Shown here: in pieces, positions 37,856 to 46,300 of the stretch
Layout of the letters: each line of letters opens with the position of its first letter
How positions within the stretch are numbered: position 1 is the stretch's first letter
Source: Bacillus sp. (in: firmicutes)
GTDB taxonomy: Bacteria; Bacillota; Bacilli; Bacillales; JACDOC01
Assembly: GCA_017656295.1 (NCBI GenBank)
Contig: JACDOC010000005.1
Coordinates: 84,849 to 148,848, forward strand
Reading direction: 5' to 3'
Length of the DNA: 64,000 nt
The notes under the pieces: generated by a model
What the model saw: only the letters and a program-made list of their open reading frames with translations
What the model was told of the DNA's origin: nothing
The model's database searches: none
Program-made: the position numbers and the translations under genes

Positions 37856-38500
37856 TTATTCTTTTTCATGACGATTGATAATCATTTCGGTTATTTCGGA
37901 TAGTTTCATAGCAGGAATTCCTTCTTCTTCCAGCATCTCCGGTAAAATATTTTTTAAGAAATATTGAACACAATGTAAATCATCATACTGGCAAATGGTG
38001 TCTAATGCCTCTTCGTACATTTCTAAAAAGAGCGGCTCTGGATTCCCTTTTTGAATTTCTCCAAACGACTCGTACAACAAGTCAATTTTATCCGCTACCG
38101 CTAAAATTTTTCCTTCTAACGTGTCGTCTTTTGCTTCCGTAAAGCGGCGGAAGTATACATCCTGATACTCCTTCGGAAACTCTTTTAAAATAAACTTTTC
38201 CGTCATTTGTTTTTCCACTTGGTTAAAAAGTTCTTTTAATTCGTTGGAGGCATATTTGACCGGTGTCTTAATATCTCCAGTGAACAACTCTGGATAATCG
38301 TGGTTGAGTGCTTTTTCATATAACGCTTTCCAATCGACCGTACGCCCCATTTGTTCTTCGACCGTTCCTAAAAACTGAGCGATTTTTGTTACTTTAAACG
38401 AATGACTCGCCACAGAATGACTTTGATATTTAAACTTCCCTGGACAGCGATATAATTCTTCTAAATCAGATAAACTTTTAAAATAGTTATGAATTCCCAT
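37856..38500 (-). CDS. HD-domain phosphohydrolase, YfbR-like 5'-deoxynucleotidase family
   Basis: 214 residues from ATG 38500 (GGGGG ribosome site; the 21 codons above it are not protein-like). HD-type ligands: SHSVASHSFKVTKIAQFLG, then NHDYPELFTGDIKTPVKYA with the His-Asp pair and the PELFTGD sequence typical of YfbR and related nucleotidases, and AVADKIDLLYESFGE with the last Asp. YfbR removes the phosphate from deoxynucleoside monophosphates. Tandem array 3 begins about 110 bases upstream of its start, so the array may carry or displace its promoter. Confidence 0.82.
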   Translation of the reverse strand: MGIHNYFKSLSDLEELYRCPGKFKYQSHSVASHSFKVTKIAQFLGTVEEQMGRTVDWKALYEKALNHDYPELFTGDIKTPVKYASNELKELFNQVEKQMTEKFILKEFPKEYQDVYFRRFTEAKDDTLEGKILAVADKIDLLYESFGEIQKGNPEPLFLEMYEEALDTICQYDDLHCVQYFLKNILPEMLEEEGIPAMKLSEITEMIINRHEKE

Positions 38501-38610
38501 TGATGTACCCCCTTTGCTGTAAAATTTTAAGAGATTGTAGCACATGAAATCCTTTTCAGACAAATGTTTTATTAGTTTATGAAAAGGGAGAACATATGGA
38601 AATTGATGAT

Positions 38611-39727
38611 TTGCTCATATTTGAGTATTTTGCTCTTAAATGATCGATTTTTTCTCGTAATTTCGTGATGGTTTCCCATAAATTTGAAATTTTTGCTCGT
38701 AATTTAGACGTTTTACTCATAAAGTTCAACTTTTCCCACAAAAATTCGATGCGAAACTCATTAGATGCTGCGTTTTGCTCATTAATTCGTATATTTGCTC
38801 CTAAATCATGAATTTTTTCTCATAAATTCGCGAAGGTTTCCCATAAAGTTAAAATTTTTGCTCGTAATTTAGATGTTTTGCTCATAATATTTATCTTTAT
38901 CCCAATTTGATAGAAATGCTGCTTTGGATGCTGGGCTTTGCTCATAAATTCGTATTTTTGCTCCTACATGATAAATTTTTTCTCATATCTTCGCGGAGTT
39001 TTCCCATAAATTTGGAATTTTTACTCATAATTAGACATTTTGCTCATAATTAAACTTTTTCTCACAAAATATTTTTTAAAATTTGATAGAAATTCACTGG
39101 ATGCTGGGTTTGCTCATAAATTCGTATTTTTGCTCCTACATGATAAAATTTTTCTCATATCTTCGCGGAGTTTTCCCATAAATATGAAATATTTGCTCGA
39201 AATTTTGACGTTTGCTCATAAAATTCATCTTTTTATCACAAAATATTTTTTTTAAATTTGATAGAAATTCACTGGATGCTGGGCTTTGCTCATAAATTCG
39301 ATTTTTGCTCCTACATGATAAATTTTTTCTCATATCTTCGCGGAGTTTTCCCATAAATTTGGATTTTTTACTCATAATTAGACATTTTGCTCATAAAATT
39401 AAACTTTTTCTCACAAAATATTTTTTAAAATTTGATAGAAATTCACTGGATGCTGGGTTTGCTCATAAATTCGTATTTTTGCTCCTACATGATAAAATTT
39501 TTCTCATATCTTCGAGGAGTTTTCCCATAATTTTGGAATTTTTACTCATAATTAGACATTTTGCTCATAAAATTAAACTTTTTCCCACAAAATATTTTTT
39601 AAAATTTGATAGAACTTCTACGTTTATTTGGCTCCTAACTAATGAATTTTTGCTCATAACTTTGAGAAAGATTTCCAAATTTTGCTCATATCAAATTTTA
39701 AAAAGATGTAGTTTCTCATAAAAAATT
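38611..39727 (-). repeat. Tandem array 3, minus orientation, with 174-176-base higher-order repeat
   Basis: The same TTATGAG/A-tract units as in the other arrays but on the minus strand (seen as TTTCTCATAAA and TTTTGCTCATAAA). Four nearly identical blocks start at TTTGATAGAA, at 38906, 39082, 39257, 39431 with a partial fifth at 39605, giving periods of 176, 175, 174 and 174 bases; more diverged copies precede them from about 38640. Each block has GATGCTGGG and CTTCGCGGAG landmarks. It fills the gap between divergent genes. Long frames across it (for example 39305-39721) are repeat by-products. Confidence 0.95.
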
Positions 39728-39781
39728 TGAAGGAATTTTTATCATCATATCGAAATCAGAAGTAGAAAGGAGGAATGAAGT

Positions 39782-40798
39782 TTGATTATTAAACCTAGAG
39801 GTATTCCACTACGTATAGAACAAAATGCGGCTTTATTACGTAGACTTGTAAAACATCATCCGAAGCGATTAGACATTGAAGAAGATTTATCCAAACGAAT
39901 CGCTGGCTTTCGCGGTGAACAACGGATAGACTACCAATTAAAACTACTACCTCACGAAGATTATGATTTGTTTTTTGATTTACGATTAACCGATCACATC
40001 GCTTTTTTTCAATTAGATACCCTCATTGTTTCCCCTTATTTTTGTGCTATTCTCGAAGTCAAAAACATTTCCGGTACCCTCCAATTTGATTCCCAGTTCC
40101 AACAAATGATACGGATTCATGATGAAAAAGAAGAACGGTTTCCAAACCCCGTATTACAAGTGAAAAGACAACAGCTTCAGTTCGAACGTTGGTTAGCCCT
40201 TCACCAACTTCCTCCCGTTCCGATCGAATATGCAGCGGTTATTAGTAATTCCTCTACTATACTAAAATCTTCTTCAAACAGCCGTTTTTACGATGAAAAA
40301 CGAATGATCCTTGACGAAGGAATATTAGAACAAATCGGAAAATGGTCGAAAATGTATAAAAAAAGAATGTTTTCGTTGGATAACCTCAATCGATTGAAAA
40401 AGCTATTATTAAAGCACCATACTCCTTACCGGGTAAATATTTTAACGTTGTATAACATTGATTCCATAGACATATTACGAGGGGTCATTTGTCCAAAATG
40501 TAGCCATGGACCGATGAAGCGGATTTTTGGAAAATGGCACTGTTCCAATTGTTTAACAACCTCTAAATCTGCGCATATTCAAGCATTGTACGATTACTTT
40601 TTACTGTTTCAGCCGACTATTACGAATAAACAATTGCGTTCCTTTCTCCTTCTTCATGACCGTCATCACGCCAAATATTTGTTAAAACAATTACATCTCT
40701 CATCCAAAGGTCACAACAAAGATCGAGTATATTTCCTTCATGAAGAACTCTTTTCTCAATTAGGATATTCGAATGTCTTACAAACTCAGAAGTCTTGA
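39782..40798 (+). CDS. NERD-domain protein with zinc ribbon
   Basis: 338 residues from TTG 39782 with AAAGGAGG upstream. The NERD (nuclease-related) domain occupies about residues 38-150: FRGEQRIDYQLKLLPHEDYD, then FFQLDTLIVSPYFCAILEVKN with the Asp and Glu-x-Lys of a restriction-like nuclease fold. A Cys4 zinc ribbon CPKCSHGPM..CSNC lies at about 237-258, followed by a helical tail (LRSFLLLHDRHHAKYLLKQL). The catalytic residues look present, but NERD proteins have no general known substrate. It is bounded by array 3 on the left and converges on the AraC gene, 15 bases away. Confidence 0.82.
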   Translation: MIIKPRGIPLRIEQNAALLRRLVKHHPKRLDIEEDLSKRIAGFRGEQRIDYQLKLLPHEDYDLFFDLRLTDHIAFFQLDTLIVSPYFCAILEVKNISGTLQFDSQFQQMIRIHDEKEERFPNPVLQVKRQQLQFERWLALHQLPPVPIEYAAVISNSSTILKSSSNSRFYDEKRMILDEGILEQIGKWSKMYKKRMFSLDNLNRLKKLLLKHHTPYRVNILTLYNIDSIDILRGVICPKCSHGPMKRIFGKWHCSNCLTTSKSAHIQALYDYFLLFQPTITNKQLRSFLLLHDRHHAKYLLKQLHLSSKGHNKDRVYFLHEELFSQLGYSNVLQTQKS

Positions 40799-40813
40799 TA
40801 ACAAGCTCCTCTT

Positions 40814-41683
40814 TTATAACTTACTCCGACTCATTTGTCTACGGTATTCCATCGGCGTCATTCCTTCTGTTTTTTTGAACAGCCGGGAAAAATACGTCAC
40901 ATCTTCGATCCCGACTTCTTTGGCAATGGCGGAAATTTTCAGATTAGTAGTTGAAAGTAGGCGTTTTGCTTTGGACAAGCGATAGTATGTTAGATATTGC
41001 ATCGGGCTCATCCCCATCGTCTTTTGCATACATCGCGTCATATAATCAGGATGAAAATGTAATTGGCGAGATACATCTTTCATTTGAATCGGCTGCTGAT
41101 AATGCCTATGAATATAGGATATGACTTGTTCGCAGACGTTTTCAGACGCACTCGGAATATGAAGCGCCTGCTTTTGCAATTGGAGTAAAAATTCATAGAA
41201 CACCATTTGCTGTTTTAACGCATAATCGACCGTTTGTTCTTCCGGCAGTCGGACTAATTGTATTAACAGCTTCTCCACGACTTCTTTTCGCGAAAGCTTT
41301 CCGTACTGAGGAAGGTGCATTTGATATCGGGCTGGTTCAACAAAGGTCGCCTCTTTTTCAAAAATATCTCCCCAACTAATTTCTTTGTCTTCTACCACTT
41401 GATAGTCGTGTTCAAGCATAAAATGCACCCAAATAAAATCGGTATCTTCCGTACACGGTCGATGACCAAAATGTTCTCGTTCTGCTAAAAGAATCATATA
41501 TTCACCTTCAGCTACTATATATGACTCGTTTTTTTCCGTCATAAATAAGGTCCCTTTTTGGACATACAACAGATCAAACACCGAAAACGTACGTTTAAAA
41601 TGCTTTTTTCCCTTAAGAAAAGTTGCTTCTCCCCCTTTAATGAACGTGGGAAATGGAGGAGCAGTAAACACAATCAGCGCCAT
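40814..41683 (-). CDS. AraC-family transcriptional regulator
   Basis: 289 residues from ATG 41683 (AAAGGTGAG in front). A cupin-like N-terminal sensing half (FDLLYVQKGTLFMTEKNESY, EGEYMILLAEREHFGHRP) and a C-terminal double HTH: VISYIHRHYQQPIQMKDVSR, HPDYMTRCMQKTMGMSPMQY, then KISAIAKEVGIEDVTYFSRL and FKKTEGMTPMEYRRQ, as in AraC/XylS sugar regulators. It is divergent from the MATE exporter (124-base gap), which is its most likely target. The effector is unknown. Confidence 0.9.
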   Translation of the reverse strand: MALIVFTAPPFPTFIKGGEATFLKGKKHFKRTFSVFDLLYVQKGTLFMTEKNESYIVAEGEYMILLAEREHFGHRPCTEDTDFIWVHFMLEHDYQVVEDKEISWGDIFEKEATFVEPARYQMHLPQYGKLSRKEVVEKLLIQLVRLPEEQTVDYALKQQMVFYEFLLQLQKQALHIPSASENVCEQVISYIHRHYQQPIQMKDVSRQLHFHPDYMTRCMQKTMGMSPMQYLTYYRLSKAKRLLSTTNLKISAIAKEVGIEDVTYFSRLFKKTEGMTPMEYRRQMSRSKL

Positions 41684-41806
41684 CTTCACTCACCTTTTAG
41701 GTCGGAATAATCCAAATCATATCGTTTCCATCTCTTTCTATTATAAGCACTCCTAAGTACACTGAGAATAGTTTGCACGTCGGAATTATCAAAAGGAGTG
41801 GACAGC

Positions 41807-43159
41807 ATGAAGAACGTAAAAAACCTGTCCTTGTTTGCCATTACGTGGCCGATTTTCATTGAAATTTTGCTCCATATGCTGATGGGGAACGCCGATACGT
41901 TAATGTTAAGCCAATACTCAGACGAATCCGTAGCAGCTGTAGGAGTTGCGAATCAAATTTTATTTGTCATCATCGTTATGTTTGGTTTTATTGCTACGGG
42001 GACTTCTGTGTTAGTTGCTCAGCATTTAGGGGCTAAGGAAAATCAAGAAGCGGAAGAAGTCTCTAGAGTATCGATTGTCGGAAACTTACTGTTCGGACTC
42101 CTTCTTAGTGTATGTTTAATTGTTTTTGGGGAATCCATTCTACAGTTGATGAAGCTACCAAGAGAATTATTTGCTGAAGCTTACGGGTATTTACTCATTG
42201 TTGGTGGTTTCTCATTTGTGCAGGCACTGATTATGACCATGGGAGCGATTTTAAAAAGCAATGGGTATACTCGAGATACGATGTACATTACGATTGGGAT
42301 GAATCTGCTCAATGTGCTTGGCAATTACTTGTTCATATTCGGACCGTTCGGGTTTCCGGTGTTAGGTGTTCAAGGGGTGGCCATTTCCACGACCGTAAGC
42401 CGTGTGCTGGCAATGGGAGTCCTGTTTGTTTTACTCCTTAAACGAACGAGCTTGTCAATCCGGCCCTCTCTATGGTTCCCTTTACCGGTGCGCCATGTGA
42501 AAAACTTATTAAAAATCGGGATTCCATCCGCAGGAGAACATTTATCGTACACCTCATCCCAAATGCTCATTATGTACTTTATTACGATGATGGGTACCGA
42601 AGCAATTACAACGAGAATCTATACTCAAAATATCATGATGTTTATTTTTTTATTTGGCGTGGCGGTTAGTCAAGGAACGCAAATTATCATCGGACATTTA
42701 GTTGGGGCTAAGGCTTTTCAAGAAGCGTATGATCGGTGTTTAAAAAGTTTAAAGCTTGCAATCATCGTTGCTATTGCCATGGCGATTGGTGTATCCATGT
42801 TTTCAGATACGCTTTTTTCTATCTTCACTTCGAACGATCACATTATTCAAACCGGGGGTACACTTTTATTATTAACGATAATTTTAGAACCAGGCCGCTC
42901 GTTTAACTTGGTCATCATTAATGCGTTACGGGCAGCAGGAGATGTGAAACTTCCTGTATACATGGGAATCTTGTCTATGTGGGGACTGGGTGTACCCATT
43001 TCCTATTTCCTTGGTATCGAGTTTGGCCTTGGGTTAATCGGGATTTGGATCGCCTTTATCATAGACGAATGGATTCGCGGACTCGTCATGCTTTGGCGCT
43101 GGCGAACGAGAGTGTGGGAACAAAAATCCTTTGTGAAGGCGGAGCTTAAAATAACTTAA
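41807..43159 (+). CDS. MATE-family efflux transporter
   Basis: 450 residues from ATG 41807 with AAAAGGAG eight bases before it. Twelve membrane helices in two similar halves. The N-terminal ITWPIFIEILLHMLMGNADT and SQYSDESVAAVGVANQI are typical of the DinF/NorM branch, and the second half repeats this as LLKIGIPSAGEHLSYTSSQM. Transport of cationic drugs or metabolites by sodium or proton antiport is expected. It is divergent from an AraC regulator. After the stop codon comes an AT-rich dyad (AAATAACTT / AAGTTATTT) and then tandem array 4, with no strong terminator until 44003. Confidence 0.92.
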   Translation: MKNVKNLSLFAITWPIFIEILLHMLMGNADTLMLSQYSDESVAAVGVANQILFVIIVMFGFIATGTSVLVAQHLGAKENQEAEEVSRVSIVGNLLFGLLLSVCLIVFGESILQLMKLPRELFAEAYGYLLIVGGFSFVQALIMTMGAILKSNGYTRDTMYITIGMNLLNVLGNYLFIFGPFGFPVLGVQGVAISTTVSRVLAMGVLFVLLLKRTSLSIRPSLWFPLPVRHVKNLLKIGIPSAGEHLSYTSSQMLIMYFITMMGTEAITTRIYTQNIMMFIFLFGVAVSQGTQIIIGHLVGAKAFQEAYDRCLKSLKLAIIVAIAMAIGVSMFSDTLFSIFTSNDHIIQTGGTLLLLTIILEPGRSFNLVIINALRAAGDVKLPVYMGILSMWGLGVPISYFLGIEFGLGLIGIWIAFIIDEWIRGLVMLWRWRTRVWEQKSFVKAELKIT

Positions 43160-43198
43160 TGGCAAGTTATTTCAGTGTCGGGGAAAGAAGCTAAAAGC

Positions 43199-43998
43199 AG
43201 GTTTATGAGCAAATTATTCGGGTTATGGGAAATTTTTTGATATAGGAGAAAAGATTTCAAGATTATGAGAAAAAACTTTTGATTTATGAGAAAAAATTTC
43301 GATTTTATGAAAAAAACTACTACTTTATGAGAAACCAATTTAAATTTATGAGCAATACCTTTCGATTTAGGAAAAAATATTTAGGTTTATGAGAAAAACT
43401 CAGCTTTATGAGAAATCAATCCAAATTTATGAGCAAAAACTTTCGATTTATGAGAAAAAATTTCAAGTTTATGAGAAATTAATTCAAGTTATGAGCAAAA
43501 ACTTCAGATTTATGAGAAAAAATTTCGATTTTATGAGAAAAACTCCAACTTTATGAGTAATCAATCCAAGTTATGAGCAAAAATTCCTACTTTATGAGAA
43601 ATAACTCAAGTTCATGAGAAAAATCTCTGCTTTATGAGAAATACATGCAAGTTTATGAGCAAAAACTTTCGATTTATGAGAAATAATTTCAAGTTTATGA
43701 GAAAAAACTTCAACTTTATGAGTAATCAATCCAAGTTATGAGCAAAAATTCCTACTTTATGAGAAATAACTCAAGTTCATAAGAAAAATCTCTACTTTAT
43801 GAGAACTAAATTCAAATTTATGAGCAAAAACTTCTACTTTATGAGAAATAACTCAAGTTCATGAGAAAAATCTCTGCTTTATGAGAAATACATGCAAGTT
43901 TATGAGCAAAAACTTTCAATTTATGAGAAAAAATTTCGATTTTATGAGAAAAACTCCAACTTTATGAGAAATATATTCAATTAAGAGAAAAATTTTAG
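43199..43998 (+). repeat. Tandem array 4 of the TTATGAG/A-tract family
   Basis: About 36 units of about 21-23 bases with TTTATGAGAAAAA, TTTATGAGCAAAAAC and TTATGAGAAATAA cores. It contains longer duplicated blocks, for example two copies of a block with GAGCAAAAATTCCTACTTT followed by AACTCAAGTTCA (about 43575 and 43740). It lies in plus orientation between the MATE gene and the small gene before mutL, and is followed directly by a plus-strand terminator. Confidence 0.95.
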
Positions 43999-44002
43999 TT
44001 AT

Positions 44003-44024
44003 AAGCAGGGCATTTACCCTGCTT
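44003..44024 (+). terminator. Terminator after array 4
   Basis: AAGCAGGG / CCCTGCTT stem followed by TTTGATTTTTT on the plus strand. The only upstream plus gene is the MATE exporter, so the array is probably part of its mRNA. Confidence 0.85.
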
Positions 44025-44077
44025 TTTGATTTTTTGCACATCAGAACAATTCTCGTTTGTATGTCATTGTTCTTACA

Positions 44078-44215
44078 TTAATCATTCTCTTCATTATTTT
44101 GATTTCTGCGTTCCGTTTCGATTGCTTCAAAGGTGTTCAATTGGGGGGAGCCGTTTTTTTGTTTGGCGTTGTTGTTACGCTGAGCATTCGCGTTCCCTTT
44201 TTTCGTTCGTCCCAT
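44078..44215 (-). CDS. Small basic 45-residue protein upstream of the array 4 terminator
   Basis: ATG 44215 follows AAAGGAGG with ideal 7-base spacing; the frame ends at TAA 44078. The protein starts MGRTKKGNANAQRNNN and ends TERRNQNNEEND: very Asn-, Lys- and Gln-rich, lacking hydrophobic stretches and Cys. This composition resembles minor small acid-soluble spore proteins of Bacillaceae, but I cannot assign a named family. It has its own upstream region with a 24-base dyad. Overlapping plus-strand frames are less convincing because they lack a ribosome site. Confidence 0.65.
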   Translation of the reverse strand: MGRTKKGNANAQRNNNAKQKNGSPQLNTFEAIETERRNQNNEEND

Positions 44216-44286
44216 GATGATGCCTCCTTTCAACTCTTATCGATTGTAGTGTTACCTTCTTAACAGATGTTATACTTTTATTTTGC

Positions 44287-44310
44287 TTGACATAATGTTA
44301 TTATGTTCAA
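44287..44310. promoter_or_regulatory. 24-base dyad upstream of the 45-residue gene
   Basis: TTGACATAATGT / TTATTATGTTCAA arms form an imperfect palindrome (10 of 12 pairs), between the mutL terminator and the small gene. It is likely an operator, or a promoter element with TTGACA/TTGAAC-type boxes. Confidence 0.4.
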
Positions 44311-44349
44311 CTTATTTCAGTTGATTGAAAATTATATGTCAACAAAAAA

Positions 44350-44383
44350 ACCGACAATTTCAGGAATAACTGAAACTGCCGGT
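44350..44383 (-). terminator. Terminator of mutL
   Basis: Stem ACCGnCA.TTTCAG / CTGAAA.TGnCGGT followed by TTTTTTTG on the minus strand, 9 bases past mutL. Confidence 0.85.
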
Positions 44384-44391
44384 TGTTTATA

Positions 44392-46269
44392 TTACATCAC
44401 ACGCTTAAACATTTTTTCTAGTTCATATGTGGAGAAATGAACGATAATCGGGCGACCGTGCGGACAAGTAAACGGATCGGACGATTGCCGTAATTCATCG
44501 AGCAGCGCTTGAATTTCATCCGGACGTAAATATTGGTTCGCTTTAATCGAAGCTTTACAGCTCATCATAATGGCCGCTTCTTCACGCAATTTTTTCACGT
44601 CCACTTTTTTCATTTGCAGGACTTGTTCGATCATTTCTTCGATAATCGACTGTTCTTCCCCTTTAGGAAACCATTGCGGATGCGACCGGACGATAAAACT
44701 ATGGTGTCCAAACGGTTCTAAAAAGACGCCGACTTTTTCAAGTTCTTCGCGGTGCTCCATGATCTTGACGTATTGGTCGTTCGAATATTCGAGCGTTAGC
44801 GGAACTAATAGTTCTTGTAATTCGTTCGTTACTTGGCCGACTTTTTCCCTGTAGTATTCGTATTTAATCCGCTCTTGCGCGGCATGTTGGTCGATAATGT
44901 ACAGACCGTTTTCGTTTTGCGCTAAAATGTAAGTTGCGTGCATTTGTCCAATCGGATATAACGGGGGAACGCGAGAGCTTTTGGGCTCTTCTTTTTCTGT
45001 TTCTGCTGCTTGTTTTTGTAAAAGAGGTTCTTCTTGACTAACAATCGATTCGGCAGCAAAATCCGTCATGATTGGCTCAAGATGTTCCTCTGTCTCGCTT
45101 CTTTCGTCTTCTTTTGTCATCGGTGAAAACAATGGCTTCGTCTCTTGAACGACTGGCGCTTCTTTCTCCTTAGGCGGTTCACTTTTGACTGGTGAACGAT
45201 CCGGTAAATGGTCTAAGTCAAACGATGCTTGTTCCGTTTTCGGCTGCGGTTTGCGAATTGTTGACGTAACCGACGGAATAAGTTCTTGTTGTTTTAACGC
45301 TTGTTGAATCGTCTTGGTTACTAATTCAAAAAGCTCTTGCTCTTTACTTAACCGCACTTCCATTTTGGATGGGTGGACGTTCACATCGACTAAAATCGGA
45401 TCCATTTCAATCGAAAGAAGAACAATTGGATACCGCCCGATTGGTAATAACGTATGATAGCCTTCTTGCACCGCTTTCGCAAGACCATAATTTTTAATGA
45501 AGCGACCGTTAATCATCGTTGAAATATAGTTACGGGAGGCACGCGTCACTTCCGGCAAGGTAATATACCCTTTAACGGTAAAATCTAGAGATTTCGCTTC
45601 AATCGGAATCATTTTTCGAGCGACGTTTGTCCCATAAATGGAAGCGAGAACTTGCCGTACATCTCCGTTTCCGGAAGTTTGCAGGAGGGTCCGGCCATTA
45701 TGGCGTAGTCGGATGGACACTTCTGGATGAGCAAGAGCCAGCCGGTTCACCACATCGGTAATATTTCCGAGCTCCGTATGAATCGTTTTCATATATTTGA
45801 GTCGCGCCGGTGTGTTGTAAAACAAATCGGTGACCGTAAAATCGGTCCCTTTTCGACTGGACGTCCGCTCATGTAAAACAACCTTGCCTCCTTCGATCCG
45901 AACGTGGGTCCCAGCTTCTTCCCCCGTGCTCGTTTTGACTTCCACACACGATACGGAGGCGATACTAGGCAAGGCTTCGCCGCGGAACCCTAACGTCCGA
46001 ATGCGAAACAAATCGTTTTCGTCTTTGATTTTACTGGTGGCATGGCGTTGAAACGCAAGGAGCACATCATCCGGCTCCATCCCGTCCCCGTTATCAAGAA
46101 CACGAATTTTTTGCAATCCCGCTTCTTCCACATCAATTTCGACGATTGTACTATTCGCATCAATCGCATTTTCGACCAACTCTTTTACCACGGATGCCGG
46201 CCGTTCGACGACCTCACCGGCGGCAATTTTGTTCGATAACGCGTCATCGAGCTGTCTAATTTTTCCCAT
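44392..46269 (-). CDS. mutL: DNA mismatch repair protein MutL
   Basis: 625 residues. The N-terminal GHKL ATPase is intact: [20 protein letters not shown] (motif I), RVLDNGDGM (motif II) and [12 protein letters not shown] (motif III). The linker (about residues 340-440) is acidic and variable. The C-terminal endonuclease domain carries [15 protein letters not shown], the DQHAxxExxxxE metal motif that nicks the new strand in organisms without MutH, and the CPHGRPI zinc-binding motif at the end. It is translated 31 bases after mutS in one operon and ends at its own terminator. Confidence 0.97.
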   Translation of the reverse strand: MGKIRQLDDALSNKIAAGEVVERPASVVKELVENAIDANSTIVEIDVEEAGLQKIRVLDNGDGMEPDDVLLAFQRHATSKIKDENDLFRIRTLGFRGEALPSIASVSCVEVKTSTGEEAGTHVRIEGGKVVLHERTSSRKGTDFTVTDLFYNTPARLKYMKTIHTELGNITDVVNRLALAHPEVSIRLRHNGRTLLQTSGNGDVRQVLASIYGTNVARKMIPIEAKSLDFTVKGYITLPEVTRASRNYISTMINGRFIKNYGLAKAVQEGYHTLLPIGRYPIVLLSIEMDPILVDVNVHPSKMEVRLSKEQELFELVTKTIQQALKQQELIPSVTSTIRKPQPKTEQASFDLDHLPDRSPVKSEPPKEKEAPVVQETKPLFSPMTKEDERSETEEHLEPIMTDFAAESIVSQEEPLLQKQAAETEKEEPKSSRVPPLYPIGQMHATYILAQNENGLYIIDQHAAQERIKYEYYREKVGQVTNELQELLVPLTLEYSNDQYVKIMEHREELEKVGVFLEPFGHHSFIVRSHPQWFPKGEEQSIIEEMIEQVLQMKKVDVKKLREEAAIMMSCKASIKANQYLRPDEIQALLDELRQSSDPFTCPHGRPIIVHFSTYELEKMFKRVM

Positions 46270-46300
46270 GCTGTCCCCCCTATCTTTGAAAAATTAAACG

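Noticed and set aside
39305..39721. A 138-residue plus-strand reading frame in array 3
   Set aside because: It exists only because the last blocks of the higher-order repeat are 174 bases, a multiple of three. No ribosome site, and the content is repeat-derived.
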